A stretch of DNA of 64,000 bases from NCBI RefSeq assembly GCF_000160035.2, contig NZ_KI535368.1, positions 62,001 through 126,000 of the forward strand. Direction: 5' to 3'. The stretch comes from Catonella morbi ATCC 51271. GTDB taxonomy: Bacteria > Bacillota > Clostridia > Lachnospirales > Lachnospiraceae. Shown here piece by piece: positions 19,281-29,089 of this stretch. The translations under genes were made by a program, and so were the position numbers. The notes beneath the pieces are model-generated. The model was not told the origin of the DNA. It did not search any database and saw only the letters and a program-made list of their open reading frames with translations. Position 1 is the stretch's first letter. Each line of letters begins with the position of its first letter.

Positions 19281-19860
19281 AATGAAAGATGTGGTGACAA
19301 TTGCCTTGCTGACTGCACTTTATATGGTGTTTTATATGATAACGATGGCTATAATCACTCCTCTCGGACCTTTCGGTCACGCAATAAGTCCGGGAATGTG
19401 TGCCGTACTTACCGGTTCGGTTCTGATTTTTATATCAAGAAAAGTAGGTAAGATGTGGCAGTTCACCTTTATGACGGCCATTCTTATGGCGTTATTCTGG
19501 ATTTTGGGAGGAGGATATATTCCTTGGGTAGCAAGTTCCATGGTGATGGCTGTAGTTGCAGACCTTATAGCTTCAAGAGACGGGAAAACAGTTAAGATAT
19601 GGAAACTTGCCCTTGCTTCGGGTATTATGCATGTAGGCCAGGCCTGGGGTGCTATAATTCCATCCTGGTTTTTCTTGGAGCAGTATAAGGCTGCCTGGGT
19701 AGGCAGGGCAGGAATGACAGAAGAAAGCATGAATGCACAGATACAATATACTCAGGGGCTTATGGGAGTGCTTTCTACCTGTATAACTTTTGTTCTGGCT
19801 TTTGCGGGAGTTTATTTAGGTTACGTAATACTTAAGAAACATCTTAAAGAGGAAAAGTAA
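19264..19860 (+). CDS. ECF transporter S component, MptD/Trep_Strep family
   Basis: A 198-residue membrane protein with five or six helices. The pattern LLTALYMVFYMI, GPFGHAISPGM and WILGGGYIPWVASS resembles the Trep_Strep/MptD-type substrate-binding subunits found beside dedicated EcfT-EcfA genes. It would bind the transported vitamin, cofactor or metal ligand, which is not established for this family by sequence alone. Start ATG lies 17 bases inside the ATPase gene with GGAGG upstream. T-A-S adjacency suggests a dedicated (group I) transporter rather than a shared module. Confidence 0.82.
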   Translation: MKNGFKMKDVVTIALLTALYMVFYMITMAIITPLGPFGHAISPGMCAVLTGSVLIFISRKVGKMWQFTFMTAILMALFWILGGGYIPWVASSMVMAVVADLIASRDGKTVKIWKLALASGIMHVGQAWGAIIPSWFFLEQYKAAWVGRAGMTEESMNAQIQYTQGLMGVLSTCITFVLAFAGVYLGYVILKKHLKEEK

Positions 19861-19892
19861 AAGAAAACTGTATTATTAAATATTTAAAAAAT

Positions 19893-19936
19893 AAAGGAAC
19901 CGTTACACTAAGATTTAGTACCCGGTTTCTTTTTTA
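19893..19936 (+). terminator. Terminator after the ECF operon
   Basis: AAAGGAACCG pairs with CGGTTTCTTT (one G-T pair) and ends in a T-run. Confidence 0.75.
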
Positions 19937-19982
19937 TTAGTAGCAGTCGGATTCTTCCGGTAGTCCTTTAACACATAATTTA

Positions 19983-20011
19983 TTTACAAATAATTGTATA
20001 GATGCTATTAT
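19983..20011 (+). promoter_or_regulatory. Promoter for the 187-residue membrane protein
   Basis: TTTACA at 19983-19988, a 17-base spacer and TATTAT at 20006-20011, about 65 bases before the start codon. Confidence 0.6.
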
Positions 20012-20076
20012 AATAGTTAATTTAGGCTTATGCTATATATAATAGAAAAAGCTAAATAATGTATTGGAGTTTATAA

Positions 20077-20640
20077 ATGTACAGAAGAGAAGATGATGCA
20101 ATAATCCTATATAACCTAATTACACTGATATATCTGCCGCTTTGGTTTATATCATTCAGTATAAATAACTGTGAGATGTTATTGAAACCATATTCTTATT
20201 TGCGTGAACATCATTACACAGATGAAAATCTAATTGCTAAAATAGCAGTATTTATTGTTATTTATTTGGTTGAAGATATATTAGGATTTAAACTAAAATT
20301 TCATAAGTATATTGTAATAACAAGTAATCTGGTGGCTTTTTATCTGCTTGGCAGACTTGCGGGGAATTTTTATCTTGAAGAAAACAAAATGCCTGTTACA
20401 TATTGGTTTATTTTGATTGTTTTAACAATAACCGCATTTATTTGCATATTTATAGAATTAAATGAAAAACTTAAGGATTATCTTTTATCGCTCGGAAATA
20501 TGAGATGGATTTGCCCGATGTTTGCAGGTTATAAGTATCAGAAAGTTTGTAAAAAATATTGGAGAGGTATTTTTCGACTGGCGGTAGTTGCATATTTATT
20601 TAGCGTTATATATCCTATTGCAAGGGTGGCTGCGAAATAA
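20077..20640 (+). CDS. Hypothetical integral membrane protein
   Basis: A 187-residue protein I do not recognise. It has about five hydrophobic stretches (near residues 10-28, 50-67, 74-92, 103-122 and 158-180) joined by short charged loops, with no clear signal peptide or motif. GGAG precedes the ATG. It stands alone between two terminators with its own promoter, and the downstream convergent gene shares the hairpin repeat at 20713 as a likely terminator. Function unknown. Confidence 0.6.
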   Translation: MYRREDDAIILYNLITLIYLPLWFISFSINNCEMLLKPYSYLREHHYTDENLIAKIAVFIVIYLVEDILGFKLKFHKYIVITSNLVAFYLLGRLAGNFYLEENKMPVTYWFILIVLTITAFICIFIELNEKLKDYLLSLGNMRWICPMFAGYKYQKVCKKYWRGIFRLAVVAYLFSVIYPIARVAAK

Positions 20641-20712
20641 AAAACTGAAGTTTTACCGGCATTCGGAGATTGAAAGGAAGAGTGCTGTCCCTTTAATGAG
20701 ACAGCTCCTTTC

Positions 20713-20845
20713 TTGTTTAATAGGAAATTTTGAAGAAATTTCCTATTAAACAAGAATCTCTCCGAGGGGTGCTGGACTCGCGGTAGGGAAGTTTGCCTTG
20801 CGGCACCGCTCGCGCGCGAAGTGTGTACAAGCACACACTTTTTTA
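20713..20845. repeat. Dispersed hairpin repeat, copy 2
   Basis: It is highly similar to 5891-6018. An 18-bp perfect inverted repeat (20713-20730 with 20736-20753) is followed by the GC-rich middle and a terminal AGTGTGT/ACACACT hairpin with a T-run. The terminal stem is kept although loop bases differ from copy 1. It sits between convergent genes and touches the stop of the minus-strand gene, so it probably serves as their terminator. Confidence 0.7.
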
Positions 20846-21247
20846 TTTATCAAGGAAGCGCATACGTTCCTTTTCTCTTTCTTTTTTCTGTTGAACAACA
20901 GGTTTTGGTTTTTCGTAAGCATTATCGAGACTGTTTATCATCTTAGCTTTACATTCAGCGCAAAATCGCCCTGTTCTAATCATCTTACCGCAATTATCAC
21001 ACTCTATGCCGATTCCGGATTGCTGGGAGAAAGAAAGACGTTCTTCTCTTATCCATTTTTTTATCTGGGGTATAGAAACCTTACATTCTTTTGCAACAGT
21101 ATTTATATTGGCACCCGGATTTTCGCGAATAAAATTTTTAGTTACCATAAATTTTTGCTCTAATTTTTTCATACAATTAGGACAAAGCCTTGGACCGGAC
21201 TCATAATTAAACAGGTTTCCGCAAGCTTTACAGTTGGTTACTTCCAT
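20843..21247 (-). CDS. YvyF/TIGR03826-like zinc-ribbon protein
   Basis: A 134-residue protein with two zinc ribbons, CKACG...CPNC near the start and CDNCG...CAEC near residue 85, around a small helix-turn-helix-like segment (NINTVAKECKVSIPQIKKWI). This layout matches the flagellar-operon protein YvyF, which in Bacillus lies next to comF. Here too the comF-like gene is immediately upstream on the same strand. No flagellar genes are in the window, so the flagellar link is only by family name. Confidence 0.75.
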   Translation of the reverse strand: MEVTNCKACGNLFNYESGPRLCPNCMKKLEQKFMVTKNFIRENPGANINTVAKECKVSIPQIKKWIREERLSFSQQSGIGIECDNCGKMIRTGRFCAECKAKMINSLDNAYEKPKPVVQQKKEREKERMRFLDK

Positions 21248-21397
21248 CTAAAATCATTCCTTTCTATATATTAAACATACTAAATCTTAGTACTGTATAA
21301 TACAGAATAAGCTTGAACTTAGCTATAAACTGTAACTAATATTATAACAAAATTATACCGATAAGCCAATACCCTACTTATTCCAAATAATTTGGGC

Positions 21398-22117
21398 TTA
21401 AGTTGCCCTGACAGATGCGACGCAGAGTACATAGACTTTTTCGGTTCCTGCTTCCTTTAGTACGGCAGAACAGGCATCTGCAGTGCTTCCCGTAGTATAG
21501 ATATCATCAATCAACAGAATATTTTTTAGTTGGATTTCATAAAACTTTGAATTGTGATTAATTCTGAAAGCTTCTCTGAGATTTTTTCGTCTGGAAACCG
21601 GATCAAGATTTTTTTGAGCAAGAGTATTTTTTGAACGTATCAAATAATCGGTAACAATAGGTAAATCCAGCTTTTTTGCCAAAATTTCAGCAATTAATTC
21701 TGCCTGATTGTAGCCGCGATTTTTCAGTCTTTCGGGATGTATGGGCACAGGTACTACAGCGCTTATATTTAGTTTGGGCAGGGCAGTATGAAAATGTTCA
21801 TATAGTTTATCTGCATAGTATTCTGCAAACTCACGTCTTCCTCTATATTTAAAATTAGAAAGAGAAGTTTTAACTGTGTTGTTATACGGCCAGAGAGAAA
21901 AAGCCTTGTCAAAGCTGAAATTGTAGCTCATACAGGTATCGCAATATTCAGAAGAACTTGAAATGATTTGCCGTCCGCATTTATAGCAAAGAGGCTCCTG
22001 CAAAGGGATTAAGATATTTTTACAGGAGCCGCAGACTAATTTTCCTTTTGGGATGACAATATCATCACAGACAGGACATCTTTTGGGATAAATAAAATCG
22101 AGCAGCCTTATTAACAT
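21398..22117 (-). CDS. comF: ComF-family phosphoribosyltransferase-like protein
   Basis: A 239-residue protein. An N-terminal zinc finger (CPVCDD, CGSCK, CYKCG, CDTC) leads into a PRTase-type domain with VVPVPIHPERLKNRGYNQAE and the PRPP-loop signature LLIDDIYTTGST. ComF proteins take part in DNA uptake for transformation. The start is put at 22117, three bases past the stop of the upstream gene and behind GGGGG; a longer frame into that gene is not needed. Gene order with the YvyF-like gene agrees with the assignment. Confidence 0.87.
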   Translation of the reverse strand: MLIRLLDFIYPKRCPVCDDIVIPKGKLVCGSCKNILIPLQEPLCYKCGRQIISSSSEYCDTCMSYNFSFDKAFSLWPYNNTVKTSLSNFKYRGRREFAEYYADKLYEHFHTALPKLNISAVVPVPIHPERLKNRGYNQAELIAEILAKKLDLPIVTDYLIRSKNTLAQKNLDPVSRRKNLREAFRINHNSKFYEIQLKNILLIDDIYTTGSTADACSAVLKEAGTEKVYVLCVASVRAT

Positions 22118-22119
22118 TG

Positions 22120-23046
22120 TTACCCCCAAAGAGAATTTGGATAAACACCGGTCTCTGCAAGTTTTTGAAGAGAGTTCTTCACCTGTTCTCTGTCCTCTTT
22201 GAAAGTGACACCAAACCAATTTGCATTTGTTTTTACCACTTCAACATCTATAACTTCATCTTTCAACATTTCATTAATAGCTATAGGAAGAAGAAATTCT
22301 GATTTTAACGGATCATTATCGCTAAGCTTATTCAGAAATGTTATAAACTTATCCTCAAGCATTGGAAAAATTGCGGGAGTAAAGCCCATCATATTCATTG
22401 ATACGGTATTCTGCAATGAGAGAATGCGTTTGTTCCCGTGGGAATCAGTTCCTGTGACGATATTATTTTCACATTTTATTCCAAAAGTTTCTTCTATAGA
22501 AAGGAGGTTTCCGTTATCATCACATTTGCATATACCTCTGGTTACGCTTCCGTTATCGCTCAAAGTGTTTTCAAGAGTATATCCTGCTAAACAAAATTTC
22601 GGTTTTTTTAAGTTGAGGATAGAATTGGAAAGAAAAATCTGAGATTTTATATAAGGATCTCTTCCATAGAAATCATCCGCATTTATTACAAGGAAAGGTT
22701 CATCGATATATTCCTTTACAGAAAGTATAGCCTGCCCTGTTCCCCAAGGTTTGGTGCGTCCATCCGGCACCTTATATCCATCCGGAATATCATTTAATGA
22801 TTGGAATACTATATGTACAGGAATATTAGTGACTTCCATCAACCTGTTACCTATAATATTCATAAAATCATCATATATGTCTTCTCTTAAAATAATAACA
22901 ATTTTATCAAACCCTGCCTTAATTGCATCAAAGATAGAATAGTCCATTATAATTTCGCCATCCGGTCCGAATGATTCAAGTTGTTTGATTCCGCCATATC
23001 TGCTACCCATACCGGCAGCCATTATAACCAAAGAAGTAATATTCAT
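22120..23046 (-). CDS. Sugar-nucleotidyltransferase-like protein
   Basis: A 308-residue nucleotidyltransferase with the N-terminal signature VIMAAGMGSRYGGIKQLE, where glycines and Arg bind the nucleotide, and an NADDFYG motif near residue 115 for metal binding. It would activate a sugar phosphate or similar. The exact substrate cannot be read. The start at 23046 has GGGGG eight bases upstream; an ATG five codons earlier is less likely. It lies two bases from the comF-like gene, so they should be co-transcribed. Confidence 0.82.
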   Translation of the reverse strand: MNITSLVIMAAGMGSRYGGIKQLESFGPDGEIIMDYSIFDAIKAGFDKIVIILREDIYDDFMNIIGNRLMEVTNIPVHIVFQSLNDIPDGYKVPDGRTKPWGTGQAILSVKEYIDEPFLVINADDFYGRDPYIKSQIFLSNSILNLKKPKFCLAGYTLENTLSDNGSVTRGICKCDDNGNLLSIEETFGIKCENNIVTGTDSHGNKRILSLQNTVSMNMMGFTPAIFPMLEDKFITFLNKLSDNDPLKSEFLLPIAINEMLKDEVIDVEVVKTNANWFGVTFKEDREQVKNSLQKLAETGVYPNSLWG

Positions 23047-23396
23047 ACAGTAATCCCCCATATTTTGCTGGGACTGCTAAACTTAGTTTCTCACAATCCC
23101 GTATCGGTGGGTACCGAATATTTTTGCTACCCACACTGCTATTTTATCATAATAGATAATTACAGTCAAAAGAAATAAAAACACTACAAACGTAGAATAA
23201 ATATTTATCTTAATTTTACTATTAGTGTAGAATAAAATGGCTTAAATGTTACAATTATTAAAAAAAGCTTAAGATAAGTATATTTACCCAAAAGAAGGCT
23301 TTATTAAGCGTATATTGACAGATTGTGACTAATCTGTGAAAAGAGTAATTGTTACAAAAATATTTAAAAATCAGTCAATATTTTATCTTCAAACGG
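23047..23396. other. Divergent intergenic region
   Basis: No gene seen. A small hairpin, GTGGGTA and TACCCAC at 23107-23134, lies in the 5' leader of the minus-strand nucleotidyltransferase gene. The rest is AT-rich. Confidence 0.4.
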
Positions 23397-23425
23397 TTGA
23401 CAAGAAAAAAATATTGTGCTATTAT
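23397..23425 (+). promoter_or_regulatory. Promoter for the NlpC/P60 gene
   Basis: TTGACA (23397-23402), a 17-base spacer and TATTAT (23420-23425). Same arrangement as the adhesin promoter at 2729. Confidence 0.8.
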
Positions 23426-23496
23426 TCCATTTGTGAAGTTAACAAATTTGTAATAATTGATTTAAGATGTAAGGATCGTTTTAAGGAGGTTGCGTA

Positions 23497-24960
23497 ATGC
23501 GTCGTAAAGATTTTTTCCGCAGATGTGGGGTTGGAGCTGTAGTTATTGTGGCATCAGCGTCTATACTTTCTAATAATAATGGAGTTCAGGCTTCAAGTAA
23601 TGCCAAAGTAAGCGGACTTGCGGGCATCTCACTTTTTGTAGATAATGCATATGTGCAGGGTGAAAACAGAGTTGTTAAAACTGAACTTAATCCGGTTGTC
23701 CCTGTTATTGATGTTCTCAGTTCTTTTGATACAAACTCAGTAAGCACATTCAGTCTTGATTCTTCGGAATTAGCCGGAGTACCTGAAGAAGGTGCTGAAA
23801 ATGTTAAGGCAGATGATAGTCAGGCAGCAGAAGCTTCTGATGATGAAGAGGGAAGCGAAGGCAATAAGACTGCTGATGAAATGGAATCAACAGAAGAAGA
23901 AGTAAAATCAAAATATGAAAATATCGGTATTTCAATCGCAGACCCTTATGTTAATATAAGGAAGAAACCGGGTGAAGGGAACGAGATTATCGGTAAGCTT
24001 TACAAAGGAAGTAAATGCGATATTCTTAAGACCAAGGGTGATTGGGTTAAGATTGAATCAGGTAACGCCAAGGGCTATATTAAGGCGGAATATTTAGCAA
24101 GAGGCTTTGATGCGGAAAAGCTTATAGATGAGTATGGTACAAAAGTAGCTGAGGTTAAAGTAGAAACTCTTAATGTAAGATTTGAAGATAATACCGAATC
24201 AAGAATAGCAACTCAGATCCCGATGGGTGAAAAGCTTTTGGTTTTAAAGAAGAAAGGTGACTGGTATGAGGTTGCCATAAATGATGGTGATGAAGACAGG
24301 TTTACCGGTTGGGTTTCAAAAGATTTTGTAAAAGTTAAGATTCAGTGGAAGCATGCTATAACAATTAAAGAAGAAAAAGCTGAAGAAGAGAGGAAGGCAG
24401 CAGCTGAGGCAGCACTTGCGGCACAGCAGCAGGCACTTGCAGCTGAGCAGGCTGAACAGGCAAGACAGCAGCAGATTCAGCAACAGCAGGCCGCTCAGAG
24501 ACAGACACAGCCTCAGACACAGACAAACAATACACAGAAGGTAGTTAAGCAGCAGCCTAAGGTAGAACAGAGGGTACAGACTACTGCAACCGGAAGTGCA
24601 AAAGGACAGAATATTGCGAACTTTGCGCTTAACTTCGTAGGTAATCCTTATGTTTGGGGCGGAACAAGCTTAACCAGAGGATGCGATTGTTCAGGTTTTG
24701 CGATGTCAGTATATGCAAACTTTGGTATCGGTCTTAACAGAACCTCAAGAGCACAGGCTTCAAACGGTTATGCAGTTGGAATGAATGAACTTCAGGCCGG
24801 AGATTTAATCTTCTATGCAGCTAACGGAAGAGGCATATCTCATGTGGCTATATATATTGGTGGTGGAAAGGTTGTACATGCAAGTACACCTCGTACAGGT
24901 ATTATAGTATCATCTGTATACCATCAGTCACCATATTGTGCAAGAAGAATAGTTAAATAA
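23497..24960 (+). CDS. Secreted SH3b-NlpC/P60 peptidoglycan endopeptidase
   Basis: A 487-residue exported wall hydrolase. The N-terminus has MRRKDFFRR followed by a hydrophobic signal segment. An acidic stretch (about 85-140) leads to two bacterial SH3 domains (about 145-205 and 208-285, ending WVSKDFVKV) that bind wall. Then comes a Gln/Ala-rich coiled spacer (about 295-355) and a C-terminal NlpC/P60 domain with Cys398 (DCSGF), His449 (ISHVAIY) and His461 (VVHAS). All catalytic residues are present. The family cuts gamma-D-Glu-diamino acid bonds in the stem peptide. AAGGAGG precedes the ATG. Confidence 0.92.
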   Translation: MRRKDFFRRCGVGAVVIVASASILSNNNGVQASSNAKVSGLAGISLFVDNAYVQGENRVVKTELNPVVPVIDVLSSFDTNSVSTFSLDSSELAGVPEEGAENVKADDSQAAEASDDEEGSEGNKTADEMESTEEEVKSKYENIGISIADPYVNIRKKPGEGNEIIGKLYKGSKCDILKTKGDWVKIESGNAKGYIKAEYLARGFDAEKLIDEYGTKVAEVKVETLNVRFEDNTESRIATQIPMGEKLLVLKKKGDWYEVAINDGDEDRFTGWVSKDFVKVKIQWKHAITIKEEKAEEERKAAAEAALAAQQQALAAEQAEQARQQQIQQQQAAQRQTQPQTQTNNTQKVVKQQPKVEQRVQTTATGSAKGQNIANFALNFVGNPYVWGGTSLTRGCDCSGFAMSVYANFGIGLNRTSRAQASNGYAVGMNELQAGDLIFYAANGRGISHVAIYIGGGKVVHASTPRTGIIVSSVYHQSPYCARRIVK

Positions 24961-24980
24961 ATAATAATTAAGTTAATATC

Positions 24981-25028
24981 AGAAGCAGTTATATCGATGG
25001 TTTATATTGGTATGGCTGCTTCTTTTTG
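24981..25028 (+). terminator. Terminator after the NlpC/P60 gene
   Basis: AGAAGCAG (24981-24988) pairs with CTGCTTCT (25016-25023), followed by a T-run. Confidence 0.8.
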
Positions 25029-25120
25029 TTTACAGAAACTGTGAAGTTTACCTTTAAGCAGTTTTGCAGGTAAGTGTATATAAATTAAACGGCTATTATA
25101 TTAAAATGTACTTATATATC

Positions 25121-25354
25121 TGTGGATAAGTCTGTTTTGAGGCTTAATTTTCAGAATTTTCTGAATTGAAGAAAGTACATAAATAACTTGACAATGTATT
25201 TTTTGTGCAAAACTAACAAAAATATAGGAAGCATTTATACAAAATGGAAAACGGACTTTAGAATACAGTAGAAATTAGTATTACTTATCCACAAAGATGG
25301 AGCATAAATAAGGCTAAATTAAGGTTATTCACAGACTTATCAACATTATCCACA
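25121..25354. promoter_or_regulatory. Cluster of DnaA boxes
   Basis: Four consensus DnaA boxes lie in a gene-free 677-base AT-rich gap: TGTGGATAA at 25121 (inverted), TTATCCACA at 25285, TTATTCACA at 25325 and TTATCCACA at 25346. A near-match TTATCAACA at 25337 makes three boxes in 30 bases. This could be a DnaA-titrating or regulatory cluster, or part of an origin. dnaA and dnaN are not in the window, so I do not call oriC. Confidence 0.7.
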
Positions 25355-25528
25355 ATAAAGTGGTGGTATAAGACACTGTCAAGGATGAAAATCTGTTTTG
25401 GATGTATTGATAAAAATGGTTGGTATGTACTAAAAACATAAATTCAGACTTGACAGGCTAAAGTAAAGAAAACTTACGTGTTATAAGTATAATTTTCAGA
25501 TAAATAAACAGAATGACAATAAATATAA

Positions 25529-25557
25529 TTGATTTTTATAGGATATTATTGTATAAT
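25529..25557 (+). promoter_or_regulatory. Promoter for hpf
   Basis: TTGATT (25529-25534), 17 bases, TATAAT (25552-25557). Confidence 0.65.
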
Positions 25558-25637
25558 AGCCTTAGTACTAAACCCATACTGAATGGGAGATAATCTAGAG
25601 CTGTGGCTGAAGGCTTACAGCGGAAAAGAGGTATTGT

Positions 25638-26165
25638 ATGAAGTATATTATCAATGGCAGAGGTACTAATGTTACAGATGGACTTAGGAATGCGATTGAA
25701 GAAAAACTTGGAAAACTTGAGCATTACTTTACACCTGATACAGAGGTTCACGTAACACTCAAGGTAGAAAAGGACAGACAGAAAGTGGAGGTGACGGTAC
25801 CGGTTAAGGGACATATAATAAGGGCAGAGCAGGTTAGTGATGATATGTATGTTTCTATTGACCTCATTGAAGATATTATTGAAAGGCAGTTAAGGAGATA
25901 TAAAACTAAGATAGTTGATTCTAAACAGAGTGCAAGTAACTTCACATCGGCATTTATGCAGGATGATGATTATGAAGATGAGGATGTAAAGGTTATAAGG
26001 ACAAAGAGATTTGCGGTTAAGCCTATGGATCCTGAAGAAGCCTGCGTACAGATGGAACTGCTAAACCATAGTTTCTATGTTTTTAGAAATGCTGAAACAG
26101 ATGAAGTAAATGTAGTGTATAAGAGAAAAAACGGGGACTATGGCCTTATAGAACCTGAATTTTAA
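25638..26165 (+). CDS. hpf: Ribosome hibernation-promoting factor, long form
   Basis: A 175-residue protein. The N-terminal HPF/YfiA domain (about 1-100) would sit in the 30S decoding region. An acidic linker (DDDYEDED) joins it to the C-terminal dimerisation domain with VVYKRKNGDYGLIEP, the mark of the long form that pairs 70S ribosomes into 100S dimers in stationary phase. AAGAGG is upstream. It precedes secA with its own promoter and terminator, as is common in Firmicutes. Confidence 0.93.
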   Translation: MKYIINGRGTNVTDGLRNAIEEKLGKLEHYFTPDTEVHVTLKVEKDRQKVEVTVPVKGHIIRAEQVSDDMYVSIDLIEDIIERQLRRYKTKIVDSKQSASNFTSAFMQDDDYEDEDVKVIRTKRFAVKPMDPEEACVQMELLNHSFYVFRNAETDEVNVVYKRKNGDYGLIEPEF

Positions 26166-26187
26166 TAAAATAATGTGAACAAAATGT

Positions 26188-26213
26188 AAAAAATGCCCTT
26201 CGGGCGATTTTTT
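26188..26213 (+). terminator. Terminator after hpf
   Basis: GCCC-TTC-GGGC flanked by an A-run before and T-run after. Confidence 0.8.
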
Positions 26214-26214
26214 A

Positions 26215-26243
26215 TTGAAAGATATTTAAAGTAATGGTAGAAT
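26215..26243 (+). promoter_or_regulatory. Promoter for secA
   Basis: TTGAAA (26215-26220), 17 bases, TAGAAT (26238-26243). Confidence 0.6.
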
Positions 26244-26331
26244 GGAGAGCATGAGTAAATGTATCAATGATTACTCGTTATATCTATCCCCAGTTGTTAT
26301 TGGGCAAAAAGTTGAGTAAAAGAGGAAGAAT

Positions 26332-28905
26332 ATGAGTTTTATTGAAAAGATTTTTGGAAGCCATAGTGAGAGAGAAGTAAAGAAGCTTAAGTTTGCAGTT
26401 GATAAAATAGAAGAATTAAGTCCTGCAATGGAAGCCCTCAGTGATGAAGAATTAAAAGCTAAGACAGCTGAATTTAAAGAGAGGCTGGCTAAGGGTGAGA
26501 CCCTTGATGACCTTCTTATTGAAGCCTATGCAGTAGTGCGTGAGGCTGCCTGGAGAACTTTAGAGCAGAAACCGTACAGAGTTCAGATTATGGGTGGTAT
26601 TATATTACACCAGGGAAGAATTGCGGAGATGCGTACAGGTGAAGGTAAGACCCTCGTATCAACCATGCCTGTTTACCTTAATGCACTTGAAGGAAAAGGT
26701 GTACACGTAGTTACTGTCAATGACTATCTTGCAAAGCGTGACAGTGAGTGGATGGGACAGATACATACCTTCCTCGGACTTACGGTTGGCTGCATATTAA
26801 ATGATATGGAGCCGGAAGAAAGAAGAGAAGCATATAATTGCGATATAACCTATGCTACTAATAATGAGCTTGGTTTTGATTACCTCAGAGATAATATGGT
26901 AATCTATAAGAACCAGCTTGTACAGCGTGACCTTCATTATGCGGTAATCGATGAGGTTGACTCTGTACTTATTGATGAAGCCAGAACTCCTCTTATTATC
27001 TCAGGTCAGAGCGGCAAGTCTACTAAACTTTATGAGCTTTGCGATATCTTGGCGAGACAGCTTAAAAAGGGCGAGGCTAATAAAGAGCTTAGCAAGATAG
27101 ATGCCATTATGGGTGAAGATGTAGTAGAGACAGGTGATTTCGTTGTAAATGAAAAAGATAAGAATGTAAGTCTTACTCTTGAAGGTGTGGCTAAAGTAGA
27201 AAAGTTCTTTAATATAGAGAACCTTGCTGATGCAGAGAATCTTGAAATACAGCATAATATTATACTTGCACTTCGTGCGCATAATCTTATGTTCAGAGAC
27301 CAGGATTATATAGTAAAAGATGATGAAGTGCTTATTGTAGATGAGTTTACAGGCCGAGTAATGCCGGGTAGAAGATATTCAGACGGTCTCCACCAGGCTA
27401 TAGAAGCTAAGGAAAAGGTTAAGGTAAACAGAGAGAGCCGTACTCTCGCAACAATTACCTTCCAGAACTTCTTTAATAAATATAAGAAGAAATCAGGAAT
27501 GACAGGTACAGCTCTTACAGAGGAAAAAGAGTTCAGAGATATTTACGGAATGGACGTTATCAGCATACCTACAAACCGTCCGATACAGAGAATTGACCAT
27601 GAAGACGCTGTATACAAGACCAGAAAAGAGAAGCTTCATGCGATTGTAGATAATATTGCTGAGGCTTATGAAAAAGGACAGCCGGTACTTGTGGGTACTA
27701 TTTCCATAGAGAAGTCTGAAGAACTTTCTGAAATGCTTAAGAAGAAACATATTCCTCACAAGGTACTGAATGCTAAGTTCCATGAGCTTGAGGCGGAGAT
27801 AGTTGCTGAGGCAGGTCAGGCAGGAACAATTACCATTGCTACCAACATGGCAGGTCGTGGCACCGATATTAAGCTTGGTGAAGGTGTGCTTGAACTTGGC
27901 GGACTTAGAATTATAGGTACAGAACGTCATGAGTCAAGACGTATAGACAATCAGCTCCGTGGTCGTGCCGGCAGACAGGGGGATGTGGGTGAGTCCAAGT
28001 TCTATCTTTCCCTTGAGGACGACCTTATGAGACTTTTCGGCTCAGAGAAACTTAAGGCCATGTTTGATTCTATGGGACTTCCTGAGGGTGAAGAACTTAA
28101 TCATAAGATGCTGACAGGTGCTATTGAAAGAGCGCAGAAGAAGATAGAGAGCAACAACTTTAGTATTCGTAAGAATCTGCTTGACTATGATAAGGTTAAT
28201 AATGAGCAGAGAGAAATTATCTATGCAGAGAGAAGAAGGGTGCTTGACGGAGACAGTATGAGAGAGGTTATTTACAGAATGATAACCGAAACTGTTGAAA
28301 ATAAGGTTAATATGTGCATAGGTGATGATTCGGTAGCTGAAGAATGGGATATTGATGAGTTAAACCGTCTTCTTCTTCCTATCTTCCCGTTTGAGGAGAT
28401 TAAGCTTACTGAGGATGAACGCAAGCACATGAGAAAGAATGAACTTGTTCAGAAACTCAAAGAACAGGCTGTTAAGCTTTATGAGGAGAAAGAAGCTGAA
28501 TTCCCTGAGGCAGAACAGATAAGAGAGATTGAACGTGTAATCCTTCTTAAGGTTATAGATACTAAGTGGATGTCACATATTGATGATATGGATCAGCTCC
28601 GCCAGGGTATCGGACTTGCTGCTCTTGGTCAGAAGGATCCTCTTGTAGAATATAAGTTTGCCGGTTATGATATGTTTGAGGATATGACTTCCGCAATCAG
28701 TGAAGATACAGTGCGTGCTCTTATGCATATCAGGATTGAGGAGCATATTGAGAGAGAAGAAGTTGTAAAGGTAACCGGTACAAACAAGGATGAATCTGTG
28801 AAGAAGGGACCTGTCAGAAGGACTGAAAAGAAGATAGGGCCTAATGATCCTTGTCCTTGCGGAAGCGGAAGAAAGTATAAACATTGTTGCGGAAGGACTA
28901 ATTAA
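26332..28905 (+). CDS. secA: Preprotein translocase ATPase SecA
   Basis: An 857-residue motor of the Sec export channel. It has Walker A MRTGEGKT near residue 105, DEVDS near 207, the preprotein-crosslinking and helicase-like second nucleotide domain ([21 protein letters not shown]), the helical scaffold and a C-terminal zinc motif [14 protein letters not shown] that binds SecB or ribosome. Length is normal for a Firmicute SecA. GAGGAAG precedes the ATG. It would export the surface proteins encoded elsewhere in the window. Confidence 0.98.
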   Translation: MSFIEKIFGSHSEREVKKLKFAVDKIEELSPAMEALSDEELKAKTAEFKERLAKGETLDDLLIEAYAVVREAAWRTLEQKPYRVQIMGGIILHQGRIAEMRTGEGKTLVSTMPVYLNALEGKGVHVVTVNDYLAKRDSEWMGQIHTFLGLTVGCILNDMEPEERREAYNCDITYATNNELGFDYLRDNMVIYKNQLVQRDLHYAVIDEVDSVLIDEARTPLIISGQSGKSTKLYELCDILARQLKKGEANKELSKIDAIMGEDVVETGDFVVNEKDKNVSLTLEGVAKVEKFFNIENLADAENLEIQHNIILALRAHNLMFRDQDYIVKDDEVLIVDEFTGRVMPGRRYSDGLHQAIEAKEKVKVNRESRTLATITFQNFFNKYKKKSGMTGTALTEEKEFRDIYGMDVISIPTNRPIQRIDHEDAVYKTRKEKLHAIVDNIAEAYEKGQPVLVGTISIEKSEELSEMLKKKHIPHKVLNAKFHELEAEIVAEAGQAGTITIATNMAGRGTDIKLGEGVLELGGLRIIGTERHESRRIDNQLRGRAGRQGDVGESKFYLSLEDDLMRLFGSEKLKAMFDSMGLPEGEELNHKMLTGAIERAQKKIESNNFSIRKNLLDYDKVNNEQREIIYAERRRVLDGDSMREVIYRMITETVENKVNMCIGDDSVAEEWDIDELNRLLLPIFPFEEIKLTEDERKHMRKNELVQKLKEQAVKLYEEKEAEFPEAEQIREIERVILLKVIDTKWMSHIDDMDQLRQGIGLAALGQKDPLVEYKFAGYDMFEDMTSAISEDTVRALMHIRIEEHIEREEVVKVTGTNKDESVKKGPVRRTEKKIGPNDPCPCGSGRKYKHCCGRTN

Positions 28906-28937
28906 TTTTTGTTTAAATAAGATACTATTTAATTTAT

Positions 28938-28991
28938 GCCCCAACTTATAAAGTGTTACCATCTTGAGCATTTGTAAGTTGGGGCTATTTT
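28938..28991 (+). terminator. Terminator after secA
   Basis: An 11-bp perfect stem GCCCCAACTTA (28938-28948) with TAAGTTGGGGC (28975-28985), then a T-rich tail. Confidence 0.8.
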
Positions 28992-28993
28992 CC

Positions 28994-29022
28994 TTGCATT
29001 TCTGCGTAATTAGTGATAAAAT
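28994..29022 (+). promoter_or_regulatory. Promoter for apt
   Basis: TTGCAT (28994-28999), 17 bases, TAAAAT (29017-29022). Confidence 0.55.
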
Positions 29023-29089
29023 AAGTAGTTGTAGTAGGTTGTAAAGCCTATTATTAAATGAATATCTTTTGAATGGAGTTGTAGATATA

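Noticed and set aside
22118-22219. Longer ComF N-terminus overlapping the nucleotidyltransferase gene
   Set aside because: The added residues read the upstream gene in another frame; GGGGG before the ATG at 22117 and the zinc finger after it support the short form.
25121-25354. Chromosomal origin oriC
   Set aside because: DnaA boxes are clear, but dnaA, dnaN and other origin genes are absent, so only a box cluster is called.
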